Shown piece by piece: positions 43,192 through 51,476 of a stretch of DNA of 64,000 nucleotides; the first letter of the stretch is position 1; each line of letters begins with the position of its first letter. Source of the DNA: Anaerolineaceae bacterium (lineage in GTDB: Bacteria > Chloroflexota > Anaerolineae > Aggregatilineales > Phototrophicaceae); NCBI GenBank assembly GCA_020634165.1, contig JACKCF010000001.1, forward strand, positions 2,294,001 through 2,358,000. Reading direction: 5' to 3'. Position numbers and translations under genes: made by a program. The notes below the pieces were generated by a model. That model was not told where the DNA came from. It made no database searches and saw nothing but the letters and a program-made list of their open reading frames with translations.

Positions 43192-43767
43192 TTATATCAC
43201 ATTGGTGTGCTTTGCTACACCATTCTTTGTAAAGACCGGGGGTTCGTATTCCGTATCGTGAATACGGGTACCCCGGCCCATTGCGACAACGCCAGTGCGG
43301 ACCATTTCTACAATGCCGATTGGACGAATGCGCTCAATAAACTCCGCGACATGTTCTTCAGTACCTACCATTTCGACAATAGCCACATCCGGGCCGATGT
43401 CGATGATGCGCGCAGGAAACAGATCACAGATTTCCGTCAGGGTGTTGCGTGAATCCGCATCGTCTGAGCGTACTTTGATCAGAGCCAGGTCACGGCTGAC
43501 GTGCGGCGTATTGTTCAACACCTGAACGTCGATAACATTGATTAGCTTCGACAAGTTCGCGGCCACTTTGTTGGGATTCGCACGTTCAGAATCGACGACA
43601 ATGGTCATGCGAGACACATGCTGCCGATGGGTCCGTCCGACAGTGAGGCTATCAACGTTGAACGCACGGCGGCGGAACAGGCTCGCGATACGGTTGAGGA
43701 CGCCGGGCTTATTTTCCACCAGGGCCACAACGGTGATTTTACCAGTGGGTTTGGGCTGCTCAGTCAT
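43192..43767 (-). CDS. ilvH: Acetolactate synthase small (regulatory) subunit
   Basis: 191 residues. The N-terminal ACT domain (VALVENKPGVLNRIASLFRR, about 13-85) binds valine in relatives and activates IlvB; the C-terminal ALS_ss_C domain follows (FPARIIDIGPDVAIVEMVGT). Its first base overlaps the ilvB stop by one base, so the two subunits are translationally coupled. Confidence 0.96.
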   Translation of the reverse strand: MTEQPKPTGKITVVALVENKPGVLNRIASLFRRRAFNVDSLTVGRTHRQHVSRMTIVVDSERANPNKVAANLSKLINVIDVQVLNNTPHVSRDLALIKVRSDDADSRNTLTEICDLFPARIIDIGPDVAIVEMVGTEEHVAEFIERIRPIGIVEMVRTGVVAMGRGTRIHDTEYEPPVFTKNGVAKHTNVI

Positions 43768-45470
43768 TATGCTTCCTCCCCTGTTTTGGGACGACGCTTC
43801 ATATCATGTAAATCGGCGCCCGCTGGAACCATTGGATAAACCATGTCTTCTTTTTCTACCTGGAATTCAATCAGCACGGGGCCGTTGACGCTGCGCGCAA
43901 ATTCCACAGCGGATTGAACCTCATCGCGACTGGTCACGCGACGGTTAGCGATGCCATAGGCGTCTGCCAATTTGCAGAAATCCGGGCCTAGCATGGGCGT
44001 GGATTGGTAACGACGATCATAGAACAGCTCCTGCCATTGCCGAACCATTCCCAGGAAGCCATTGTTGATGATCGCGATATTGACGTTGATATTTTCCTGA
44101 ACGGCGGTCGCCAACTCACAGAGGGTCATCTGGAAGCCACCATCACCAACGATTGCCCAAACTTCTTCATTGGGCATGCCGAATTTGGCACCAATGGACG
44201 CGGGAAAGCCAAAGCCCATAGTTCCCAGGCCACCGCTGGTCAACATGGTGGAAGGACGCTGATGCGGATAGTACTGCGCTTCCAACATCTGATGCTGGCC
44301 TACGTCGGTCACGGTAATGGCATTACCCTCGGTGTATTTCCACAAATCATTGATTACCTGCGCAGCCAGCAACTTGCCAGGTGTATCACGCTTGAGGATG
44401 TCACGCTCATCGGCATCTTCCTGCCAATCGCGAATGCGATTGAGCCATTCTGGATGTGAGCGGTCCTGCATTTTCGGCAAAACCTGGCGCAGGACGGTTT
44501 TCAGATCGCCAGCAACTGGAACATCGACCAGAATGTTCTTATTCAATTCAGAAGGGTCGATATCGACATGGATTTTCTTGGAATGTGGCGAATAGGTCTT
44601 GATGTTGCCGGTAACGCGATCATCGAAGCGCATACCAAGAGCAATCAGCAAATCAGCTTCCTGAATGGCATTGTTACAGGCGGCATCGCCGTGCATACCC
44701 ATCCAACCAACCACCATCGGATGATCCTGTGGAATAGCGCCTTTACCCAACAATGTCAATGTGACTGGAATCTGTGCGCGTTCAGCCAGTTCCTGTAATT
44801 CATTGTTGGCACCGGACATGGTAACACCGTGTCCAGCCAGGATCACTGGGCGCTGGGCATTGTGCAGCAGGTCAAGCATCTCAGCTACCTGATCTTCGGA
44901 GGCACCCTGTGGCGGGCGATAACCAGGCAGGTGAATTTCTTCTTCTGGATAGTAGAATTCGGTTACTGCATTCTGGACGTCTTTAGGAACATCCACCAGA
45001 ACAGGGCCGGGGCGACCGGAACGCGCAATGTGGAATGCTTCCTTAATGGTGTAAGCCAGTTCCTCAACATCTGTTACCAGATAATTATGCTTGGTGACAG
45101 GCAGGGTGGCGCCCGTAACGTCAGTTTCCTGAAAAGCGTCGGAGCCAATGGCCGGAACCGTCACCTGGCCGGTAATGGCGACAATCGGTGAGGAATCCAT
45201 CATCGCGGTAGCCAGACCTGTAATGAGATTGGTCGCGCCGGGGCCACTGGTCGCGATGCAAACGCCAACTCTGCCAGTTGCGCGTGCGTAGCCATCTGCC
45301 ATGTGTGATGCGCCCTGCTCATGGCGTACCAACACATGATGTAACCTGTCTGTATACTTTGTCATCGCGTCGTAGGTCGGTAGAATGGCACCACCAGGGT
45401 AGCCAAACATGACTTCGACGCCCTCTCTGATCAAACACTCAAGAATGATCTCTGCACCTGTAAGTCTCAT
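43767..45470 (-). CDS. ilvB: Acetolactate synthase large (catalytic) subunit
   Basis: 567 residues; TPP enzyme that makes acetolactate and acetohydroxybutyrate. The TPP glutamate lies in VMFGYPGGAILPTYDAM and RHEQGASHMADGYARATGR; the metal/TPP motif is GDGGFQMTLCELATAVQ to NNGFLGMVRQWQ. Length is standard. It is 42 bases downstream of ilvE and overlaps ilvH by one base. Confidence 0.97.
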   Translation of the reverse strand: MRLTGAEIILECLIREGVEVMFGYPGGAILPTYDAMTKYTDRLHHVLVRHEQGASHMADGYARATGRVGVCIATSGPGATNLITGLATAMMDSSPIVAITGQVTVPAIGSDAFQETDVTGATLPVTKHNYLVTDVEELAYTIKEAFHIARSGRPGPVLVDVPKDVQNAVTEFYYPEEEIHLPGYRPPQGASEDQVAEMLDLLHNAQRPVILAGHGVTMSGANNELQELAERAQIPVTLTLLGKGAIPQDHPMVVGWMGMHGDAACNNAIQEADLLIALGMRFDDRVTGNIKTYSPHSKKIHVDIDPSELNKNILVDVPVAGDLKTVLRQVLPKMQDRSHPEWLNRIRDWQEDADERDILKRDTPGKLLAAQVINDLWKYTEGNAITVTDVGQHQMLEAQYYPHQRPSTMLTSGGLGTMGFGFPASIGAKFGMPNEEVWAIVGDGGFQMTLCELATAVQENINVNIAIINNGFLGMVRQWQELFYDRRYQSTPMLGPDFCKLADAYGIANRRVTSRDEVQSAVEFARSVNGPVLIEFQVEKEDMVYPMVPAGADLHDMKRRPKTGEEA

Positions 45471-45512
45471 AGTGCTAACCTTCTAACAATAGTGATTCCG
45501 CTAAAACGTCAC

Positions 45513-46451
45513 TTACGATTCTGAACGAACCGCTTGTTTCACATGTGTCAGCCAACCATGACGGTCTGGCTTGGTGCCGGAAGTAATTGCAAAGAATTCT
45601 TCCTGGACTTGTTTGGTGATGGGGCCACGTTCGCCGGGGCCGATCACAATGCGATCCACCGAACGCACCGGCGTGACTTCCGCGGCGGTGCCAGTGAAGA
45701 AAATTTCATCCGCCATATACAGCATTTCACGCGCAATCGGCTGGAATTCAACCTTGTAACCCAGGTCAATTAACAGCTTCAAGACGCTGTCGCGCGTGAT
45801 ACCAAGAAGAATTGATGACCATGATCCTGGCGTATAAATGACATCATCAATGATGACGAAGATGTTTTCGCCAGCGCCTTCACTGACATAGCCGTTAATG
45901 TCGAGGGCAATGCCTTCGCTGAAACCATTGTCGTGGGCTTCCATGCTAATGAACTGGCTGTTTACATAGTTCCCACCCGCTTTGACCATAGCCGCATGCG
46001 TATCCGGAGCCATACGACGCCAGGAACTAACCTGTACATCTACGCCTTTTTCCAATGCCTCGCTGCCGAGATATGCACCCCACTCCATCGTGAAGATTGC
46101 GGTATCGACTTTGGTACGATTGCGACCTTCTAAGCCTAAGGCCCCCTCACCACGGAAGATAATCGGGCGAATGTAGCAGGCATCATGACCGTTACGGGCG
46201 ATAGTTTCGACAATGGCGGCATTGATGTCATCTTCCGTATAGGGCACATCAATGCGCATGACCTTTGCCCCATTCAGAAAACGCTTGGTGTGAGCTTGCA
46301 GACGAAAGACTGCTGGACCATCAGGTGTTGAATAGGCGCGAATGCCTTCAAATACGCTGGACCCATAATGCAGGGCATGGGCCGATATATGGACGGTGGC
46401 GTCTTCCCATCGTACGAATTCACCGTTGCGCCATATCCATTCTGCGGGCAT
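45513..46451 (-). CDS. ilvE: Branched-chain amino acid aminotransferase
   Basis: 312 residues, fold-type IV PLP aminotransferase for Leu, Ile and Val. Signs are YGSSVFEGIRAYSTPDG, the PLP lysine in VKAGGNYVNSQF, SEGAGENIFVI and TPVRSVDRIVIG. The ATG at 46451 has GGAG 8 bases upstream; the preceding GTG does not. It is the first structural gene of the operon and lies 78 bases downstream of a terminator that follows a Leu/Val/Ile-rich leader ORF, which points to attenuation control. Confidence 0.96.
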   Translation of the reverse strand: MPAEWIWRNGEFVRWEDATVHISAHALHYGSSVFEGIRAYSTPDGPAVFRLQAHTKRFLNGAKVMRIDVPYTEDDINAAIVETIARNGHDACYIRPIIFRGEGALGLEGRNRTKVDTAIFTMEWGAYLGSEALEKGVDVQVSSWRRMAPDTHAAMVKAGGNYVNSQFISMEAHDNGFSEGIALDINGYVSEGAGENIFVIIDDVIYTPGSWSSILLGITRDSVLKLLIDLGYKVEFQPIAREMLYMADEIFFTGTAAEVTPVRSVDRIVIGPGERGPITKQVQEEFFAITSGTKPDRHGWLTHVKQAVRSES

Positions 46452-46528
46452 TGTCACTTCTCCTATTTACCGTAAGCTTCTTGATTTAAAAGTCCTGATT
46501 TGTCTGAAAACAGACCTGAAATTCTCAC

Positions 46529-46553
46529 AAAAAAAGCCTCCACTTGGGAGGCT
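46529..46553 (-). terminator. Attenuator terminator ahead of ilvE
   Basis: On the minus strand AGCCTCC, loop CAAGT, GGAGGCT followed by TTTTTT. No complete gene ends just before it on this strand except the 24-codon leader ORF, so it is best read as an attenuator. Its 5' side and loop (CCCAAGTGG, 46548-46540) can instead pair with CTGCTTGGG (46589-46581) right after the leader stop codon. Confidence 0.85.
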
Positions 46554-46589
46554 CTTGTAAGCAATCGACTGTGTTGAGCACCCAAGCAG
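46540..46589 (-). promoter_or_regulatory. Candidate antiterminator of the ilv attenuator
   Basis: CTGCTTGGG (46589-46581) and CCCAAGTGG (46548-46540) form nine continuous pairs, two of them wobble. The first arm starts one base after the leader stop codon, so a ribosome that finishes the leader covers it and the terminator forms. A ribosome stalled at the Val/Leu/Ile codons leaves it free. Confidence 0.65.
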
Positions 46590-46664
46590 TTAGAACCCGC
46601 CCATAATGACGAGGACGACGATAATAAGAACAAGGACGAGGACGCTCAGGTTTTTCGGCTGCAT
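46590..46664 (-). CDS. Leader peptide of the branched-chain amino acid operon (candidate)
   Basis: 24 codons from the ATG at 46664: MQPKNLS, then thirteen consecutive branched-chain residues VLVLVLIIVVLVI (residues 8-20), then MGGF and stop. In all, 14 of 24 residues are Leu, Val or Ile. It lies between a TTGACA-type promoter and an attenuator hairpin ahead of ilvE. Size and content are those of ilv leader peptides in other bacteria. No good ribosome site is seen, which weakens the case. The alternative is a tiny single-helix membrane protein; position and hairpins favour a leader. Confidence 0.7.
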   Translation of the reverse strand: MQPKNLSVLVLVLIIVVLVIMGGF

Positions 46665-46709
46665 TAGATGTTTGTGTTTCGTATGCTCTTTATTCAGCAG
46701 ATTGCTGAA

Positions 46710-46738
46710 AGCGTAGCGAACTTATTATGACATGTCAA
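46710..46738 (-). promoter_or_regulatory. Predicted promoter of the branched-chain operon
   Basis: On the minus strand TTGACA (46738-46733), 17-base spacer, TACGCT (46715-46710). It would start RNA near 46703, about 40 bases before the leader ORF. The -10 matches consensus only in three positions. Confidence 0.5.
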
Positions 46739-46777
46739 TGAATTGGTTCGCGTTCATGCAAAACTAGTGAAATTTCA

Positions 46778-46802
46778 TACAACTTGTGCGTACAACTTGT
46801 AC
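46778..46802. repeat. Tandem TACAACTTGT sites, possible operator
   Basis: TACAACTTGT occurs at 46778-46787 and 46791-46800, 13 bases apart. The second copy is embedded in the perfect palindrome GTACAA-C-TTGTAC (46790-46802). They lie about 40 bases upstream of the predicted ilv -35 box and just past the argH stop. Confidence 0.4.
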
Positions 46803-46816
46803 ACTTAGCACAATTT

Positions 46817-48196
46817 CTACTGATTCCACTGCGCTAACCACTGCCGGGCTGTATCAATTTGCTGCCTCACGGCTGTGGGCGCGGTTCCCCCAATTGCTGA
46901 CTTGCGCGCGACTGCTCGCTCGAAGCTCAGGCTATCAAAAAGGCCCTGCTCGAAATGCGGCGAAATTGATTGGTACTGCTCAAGCGAAAGCGTAGTCAGT
47001 GTCCGTCCAGTTTGCTCTGTTAGGCGAACAGATGCACCAACCAAGTGATGGGCTTCCCGGAATGGAATGCCCTTGTCCACCAGATAGTCGGCAAGCTCAG
47101 TTGCAAGCATGTCGTCAGCGAGGGCAGCACGGCATTTTTCCACGTTGATGTTGAGGGTCGATACAATGGCAATCACGACTGGAAGTATCGCGTGCAAAGT
47201 ATCGACGCTATCAAAAAGAGCCTCTTTGTCTTCCTGAATATCTTTGTTGTAGGAGCTAGGCAGACCTTTAAGCGTTGCCATGAAGCCTGTAAGGTTGCCC
47301 AGGAGGCGGCCTGCTTTGCCACGAGCCAATTCCATTGGATCAGCATTGCGCTTTTGAGGCATAATGCTCGACCCTGTACTGTAACGGTCATTCAACCTGA
47401 TGAAGCCAAAGCCAGGATTGCTGTAGAGAACAATATCCTCACCGAGGCGGCTGAGATGCGTCCCAACAAGGGCCAGGGCAAAGAGCATTTCAGCGACAAA
47501 GTCACGATCACTGACACCATCAAGGCTGTTTTGACTATGCGAAGTAAAGTTCAAATCTTCTGCAAGTTTTTCCCGATCAATGGCAAAGGGATTCCCTGCG
47601 AGTGCCCCAGAACCGAGAGGCATCTCACTGGTGCGACGTGAAGCATCGCGCAGACGATCACGGTCACGGGCAATCATCCAGAAGAAACTCATCAGCCAGT
47701 GGCCCGCGACAATTGGTTGCGCGGGTTGCACATGGGTGTAACCGGGCATCAATGTGTCCGTATGTGCCGAAGCCTGCTCGACCAATGCTTGTTGCAAATG
47801 ATCGAGCAGACTGTCCATTTCTTTGATGGCATCAATCGTCCACAGTCGCAGATCGGTGGCGACCTGATCGTTGCGGCTGCGGCCTGTGTGGAGTTTGCCG
47901 GCAACCGGCCCGATCATCTCTGTGAGGCGGCGCTCGACGGCGGTATGGATGTCCTCATCGGCAGGCGTTGTATCGAACGAGCCAGACTCAAACTCAGCCA
48001 AGACTTGTTCCAGGCCGCTGCAAATCTGCTCACACTCTTCTGGTGTGATGACATTTGCGTCACGGATTGCCCTGGCGTAAGCGATGCTGCCATGAATATC
48101 CTGGCGATACATGCGTCTGTCAAAGCCGAAGCTGTCGTTCAGCCGTTTGAGGTCATCATCCGTTGGTTCGCTAAAGCGCCCACCCCACAAAGACAT
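46817..48196 (-). CDS. argH: Argininosuccinate lyase
   Basis: 459 residues, fumarase/aspartase superfamily; last step of arginine synthesis. Signature GSSIMPQKRNADPMELARGK is intact, and MSLWGGRFSEPTDDDLKRLN and HTGRSRNDQVATDLRLW are typical. The ATG at 48196 has GGAG 6 bases upstream. It begins 32 bases after argG on the same strand, so both should respond to the arginine-type leader upstream of argG. Confidence 0.97.
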   Translation of the reverse strand: MSLWGGRFSEPTDDDLKRLNDSFGFDRRMYRQDIHGSIAYARAIRDANVITPEECEQICSGLEQVLAEFESGSFDTTPADEDIHTAVERRLTEMIGPVAGKLHTGRSRNDQVATDLRLWTIDAIKEMDSLLDHLQQALVEQASAHTDTLMPGYTHVQPAQPIVAGHWLMSFFWMIARDRDRLRDASRRTSEMPLGSGALAGNPFAIDREKLAEDLNFTSHSQNSLDGVSDRDFVAEMLFALALVGTHLSRLGEDIVLYSNPGFGFIRLNDRYSTGSSIMPQKRNADPMELARGKAGRLLGNLTGFMATLKGLPSSYNKDIQEDKEALFDSVDTLHAILPVVIAIVSTLNINVEKCRAALADDMLATELADYLVDKGIPFREAHHLVGASVRLTEQTGRTLTTLSLEQYQSISPHFEQGLFDSLSFERAVARKSAIGGTAPTAVRQQIDTARQWLAQWNQ

Positions 48197-48227
48197 GCAT
48201 TGCTCCAATCACATAGAAGTTTGAAAA

Positions 48228-49490
48228 TTAGTCACGCTTGAACTTGCTGTAATCCGGGCGGCGATACCGGCTTTCCCCCGTACCATCAATCGAGAGCAGT
48301 GCTTCTACCTTCAGTGGCAAGCCAAAGAGCTGGATGAAGCCCTGAGCATCTTGCTGGTTGTAGACATCTTCTTCACCAAAGGAAGCATAGTCTTCACGAT
48401 AGAGGCTGTAGGGACTCTTGCGACCAGCAATAATGATGTTGCCTTTGTAAAGCTTGAGGCGGACTGTACCCGTAACCATTTCCTGGGTTACCTGAACGAA
48501 TGCGTCCAGCGCCTCGCGCAGGCGAGTAAACCACATGCCGTTGTAGACTAGCTCTGCATATTTGACAGCCAGGGCATCTTTGGCCCCCATTGTATACTTG
48601 TCCAGGCAGATGCTCTCCAAAGCCTGGTGAGCGCGCATGACGACGGTACCCGCAGGCGTTTCGTACACACCATGTGACTTCATACCAACAAGGCGATTCT
48701 CAACGATGTCTACACGACCAATACCGTGCTTGCCTGCAAGCTTGTTGAGCTTCTCGAAGATCGCAACTGGTGAAAGCGGCTCCCCATTGACGCTGATGGG
48801 ATTGCCCTTCTCAAAACCGATTTCAACGTATTCCGGTTCGTCGGGGGCATCTTCCGGGCTAACGGTTAGCTGGAACATGCGCGATTCGGGTTCGTTCCAG
48901 GGATTTTCCAGCAAACCACCTTCATGGGACAAGTGGAAGATGTTGCGATCCCGGCTGTAAATGTCTTTTTCTGTATGGGAAACGGGCACTTTGAATTCGG
49001 CAGCATAAGCCAGAGCATCTTCACGACTGCGAATATCCCATTCACGCCAGGGCGCAATGGTCTTTAGCTTGGGATTGAGCGCCATTGCAGTCAGTTCAAA
49101 GCGAACCTGGTCATTGCCCTTGCCGGTACACCCATGCGCAATTGCATCAGCCCTTTCTAGTTCGGCGATTTCGACCATATGCTTGGCGATGAGAGGGCGT
49201 GCAAATGAGGTCCCCAGCAGATATTCGCGCTCATACACTGCGCCAGCCTGCATCGTTGGGAATACATAGTCGCTGAGGAATTCTTCGCGCAGGTCACGGA
49301 CATAAAGCTTGCTGGCACCAGACGCAATTGCCTTATCTTCAAGGCCATCCAGCTCTTCATTCTGTCCCAGGTCAGCGGTGAAGCAGATGACTTCACAGCC
49401 ATAGTTGTTCTTTAACCAGGGAACAATAACAGATGTATCCAGGCCGCCACTGTAGGCCAGTACGACCTTGTTGACTTTATCATTGGCCAT
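48228..49490 (-). CDS. argG: Argininosuccinate synthase
   Basis: 420 residues; joins citrulline and aspartate using ATP. The N-type ATP loop is VVLAYSGGLDTSVI, and HGCTGKGNDQVRFELT and RRPDYSKF match the family. The ATG at 49490 has AGGAG 7 bases upstream; a frame extension to 49532 has none. It follows a terminator at 49636-49660 and an Arg-rich 30-codon ORF, suggesting attenuation. Confidence 0.97.
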   Translation of the reverse strand: MANDKVNKVVLAYSGGLDTSVIVPWLKNNYGCEVICFTADLGQNEELDGLEDKAIASGASKLYVRDLREEFLSDYVFPTMQAGAVYEREYLLGTSFARPLIAKHMVEIAELERADAIAHGCTGKGNDQVRFELTAMALNPKLKTIAPWREWDIRSREDALAYAAEFKVPVSHTEKDIYSRDRNIFHLSHEGGLLENPWNEPESRMFQLTVSPEDAPDEPEYVEIGFEKGNPISVNGEPLSPVAIFEKLNKLAGKHGIGRVDIVENRLVGMKSHGVYETPAGTVVMRAHQALESICLDKYTMGAKDALAVKYAELVYNGMWFTRLREALDAFVQVTQEMVTGTVRLKLYKGNIIIAGRKSPYSLYREDYASFGEEDVYNQQDAQGFIQLFGLPLKVEALLSIDGTGESRYRRPDYSKFKRD

Positions 49491-49635
49491 GCCAAACTCC
49501 TGACTGAGCAATAAAGTGAATCGGTTAAGCACATAGCGCCGATACTAGCGCAATCTACTTCAAGTTAGGTCTGTGAGTTACAACGAGAATCGCTGTGCAT
49601 CTTGCCATGATGTCTTACCCACCGCAAACAGGTAC

Positions 49636-49660
49636 AAAAAAACCTCTGGTGACAGAGGTT
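49636..49660 (-). terminator. Attenuator-type terminator ahead of argG
   Basis: On the minus strand AACCTCTG, loop TCAC, CAGAGGTT followed by TTTTT. Nothing but the 30-codon Arg-rich ORF ends upstream on this strand. AGAGG just after that ORF's stop (49718-49714) can pair with CCTCT of its first arm, a short competing stem. Confidence 0.8.
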
Positions 49661-49719
49661 GGGGTTTACGATGACACTAGGTTATACCATCAGGCAACAA
49701 GCCGAAATCCGCAGCCTCT

Positions 49720-49812
49720 TTACTTGGGAGCAGTATGCAAACGCAGACGTCGGATACGGGCCAGCATATTCATGCGGCGAATATTAACCCATTGAGTCAC
49801 GATGCGCAACAT
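49720..49812 (-). CDS. Arginine-rich leader peptide of argGH (candidate)
   Basis: 30 codons from the ATG at 49812, with Arg at residues 3, 12, 13, 19, 21, 22 and 24 (MLRIVTQWVNIRRM, then NMLARIRRLRLHTAPK). Seven arginines in 30 residues, six of them in a 13-residue stretch, stand directly ahead of a terminator and then argG-argH. This is the layout of amino acid attenuators. The ribosome site is weak, and a shorter version could start at ATG 14. A tiny basic protein of other function is the alternative. Confidence 0.6.
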   Translation of the reverse strand: MLRIVTQWVNIRRMNMLARIRRLRLHTAPK

Positions 49813-49836
49813 CTATTTACCAGATGGTTTTGTTGC

Positions 49837-49866
49837 TTGTCGATGTGGCTACCCCTGGGCTACAAT
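49837..49866 (+). promoter_or_regulatory. Predicted promoter of the 112-residue hypothetical gene
   Basis: TTGTCG (49837-49842), 18-base spacer, TACAAT (49861-49866), 39 bases before the ATG at 49905. It overlaps the divergent control region of the arg leader. Confidence 0.5.
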
Positions 49867-49904
49867 ACAGAGCATTGTTCCAGACAACAAACAGGATGAA
49901 TGCC

Positions 49905-50243
49905 ATGCCTGAAGATATTGTAACGATTGACGAAATTCGTAAAAAGCGTGATGCCAAAGTTCATGAGCATCTTGCACAGTACGCCCCGGTATGGATGGTA
50001 GAAGAAGTCTTTATACCGCAGGAAGAAGCCGTCCAGTTTAACGTTCTCTTCCAACATCCGACCGCAGGCCAAGATGGAACACCGGCTTGGGTCAGCCGCC
50101 GCTATCGTTATGATGCTTTTAACAACACCCTTTATCACAAAGGGCAAAATCTGATTGACGAGGATACAGCCGAGGAGATTACTGAGGCTGAACCGTATTT
50201 GTCAGCAAACATCGCTGACATCCCTAATTCCTACGGCGGGTAA
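49905..50243 (+). CDS. Conserved-looking hypothetical protein
   Basis: 112 residues, acidic, soluble, no signal peptide or membrane helix. It contains DEIRKKRDAKVHEHLAQYAP, a central beta-rich part (EEAVQFNVLFQHP, WVSRRYRYDAFNNTLYHKGQ) and an acidic end (DEDTAEEITEAEPYLSANIA). No known family is recognised. The ATG at 49905 has AGGATGA upstream at a fair distance; 49896 is too close to the site. It has its own promoter and terminator and is divergent from argG. Confidence 0.65.
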   Translation: MPEDIVTIDEIRKKRDAKVHEHLAQYAPVWMVEEVFIPQEEAVQFNVLFQHPTAGQDGTPAWVSRRYRYDAFNNTLYHKGQNLIDEDTAEEITEAEPYLSANIADIPNSYGG

Positions 50244-50262
50244 GCGACCAGATAGATGAAGC

Positions 50263-50291
50263 AAAAATGGCGACTTCAGGTCGCCATTTTT
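50263..50291. terminator. Bidirectional intrinsic terminator
   Basis: AAAAATGGCGAC, loop TTCAG, GTCGCCATTTTT between the convergent hypothetical gene and the GNAT gene. Confidence 0.9.
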
Positions 50292-50312
50292 ATTTGTGAC
50301 AAATTAGACCCG

Positions 50313-51338
50313 TTAATTCTGCAATTCGGCAATGATTTGCTTGACAGCCGTATCTTTGCCACCCATACGATATTTGTACTGTTCATCGCCACGCAAGAAG
50401 TCGAACACTTCGCGCCCTAGGTCTATGGCATGTTCGATGCAGTAAGCAAGCAACACAATGCCAGGACTGAGATGGCCATACCCTTCCGGGTCCAGGCCGG
50501 AGTTATAAACCAGAATGTGATCGTTGTAGTCAAAATTCAGGTAGGTCGCAATGGGTGTGTCATTGGCTACCAAGAATGTCAATTGCAGCCAACCGCGTTC
50601 CATTGCCGCTGGAATCATGGACTTAAAAAAGGTGACATGCTGGCTGTCGGTCAGGAATTGGGCTTTTTCTGGATGGCTGGCTGCCATGAGTTTGAGAAAC
50701 TTGGCAATCTCTTCGTCAATCTCATGAGTCTGATCGACGATATACCAGTCCAGTGCCCCCATCTGCCGCTGGCCTTCTGCACGACGCAGTTTGCGGCGGA
50801 CTTCGTGGCGCTCTTTTTTATCCAGTGCACTGACGTAATCTTCAAAGGCGGTCGGGAGTTGGATAACGGGGCAAACATCCTGCTGATTGATGACCGTTGT
50901 GAATGACTGATCCTGAAGAATGCGATTGAATTGATCTAGTGTGGGTGATGTTTCAGGGATATTACAGAGCAGCAAACGGTCGTAACTGGATGCGTTTTCG
51001 ATGAGGTATGTGACAAGTGCGTCATACACTGGCCCCATACAGTCCTTGTCAATGACGAAGTCCAAATAATCGGTTACGTCCTCACAGCCCACAAAACGCA
51101 CATTGCGACCTTCATCGCTGTGTTCGATGAACATCGATGCGATACCTACCAGGCTGTCATCACCAGCACGCAGGGCCAGAACCCATAGATCACCAGGATG
51201 ATAGGCTTCCCACCAATGCTTATGCCATTCCCAGGTGCTGAATATGGTGTTGGTATGGCTGCGCGTCAATAAATCATCCCACTCATCGTGCAATTCATCA
51301 AAGGCTGACGTATCACGATATGCGGTTACTTTGATCAA
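50313..51338 (-). CDS. GNAT-fold acyltransferase, CelD/BioF2-like (FemAB-related)
   Basis: 341 residues. The pattern of two GNAT-like halves, with FSTWEWHKHWWEAYHPGDLW near residue 35 and a charged central helix (KKERHEVRRKLRRAEGQRQM) before the second half, is that of the CelD/BioF2-like acetyltransferase group (Pfam Acetyltransf_6). The C-terminal part includes YLNFDYNDHILVYNSGLDPE and FDFLRGDEQYKYRMG, common to this group. Relatives act in exopolysaccharide or lipid modification, or transfer amino acids; the substrate here is unknown. Confidence 0.85.
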   Translation of the reverse strand: MIKVTAYRDTSAFDELHDEWDDLLTRSHTNTIFSTWEWHKHWWEAYHPGDLWVLALRAGDDSLVGIASMFIEHSDEGRNVRFVGCEDVTDYLDFVIDKDCMGPVYDALVTYLIENASSYDRLLLCNIPETSPTLDQFNRILQDQSFTTVINQQDVCPVIQLPTAFEDYVSALDKKERHEVRRKLRRAEGQRQMGALDWYIVDQTHEIDEEIAKFLKLMAASHPEKAQFLTDSQHVTFFKSMIPAAMERGWLQLTFLVANDTPIATYLNFDYNDHILVYNSGLDPEGYGHLSPGIVLLAYCIEHAIDLGREVFDFLRGDEQYKYRMGGKDTAVKQIIAELQN

Positions 51339-51476
51339 GGTTATGCCTCTTTCCTGTCTCGCTGATTATGTCGAAAGGATTTCGTTGCCAAAACGAGGAA
51401 CACTCCGTGCAATTCGCTGACGAAATACCATTCTGAATTCTTACACCGTCGGCGCTATTTCATCGGGTTTATACGG

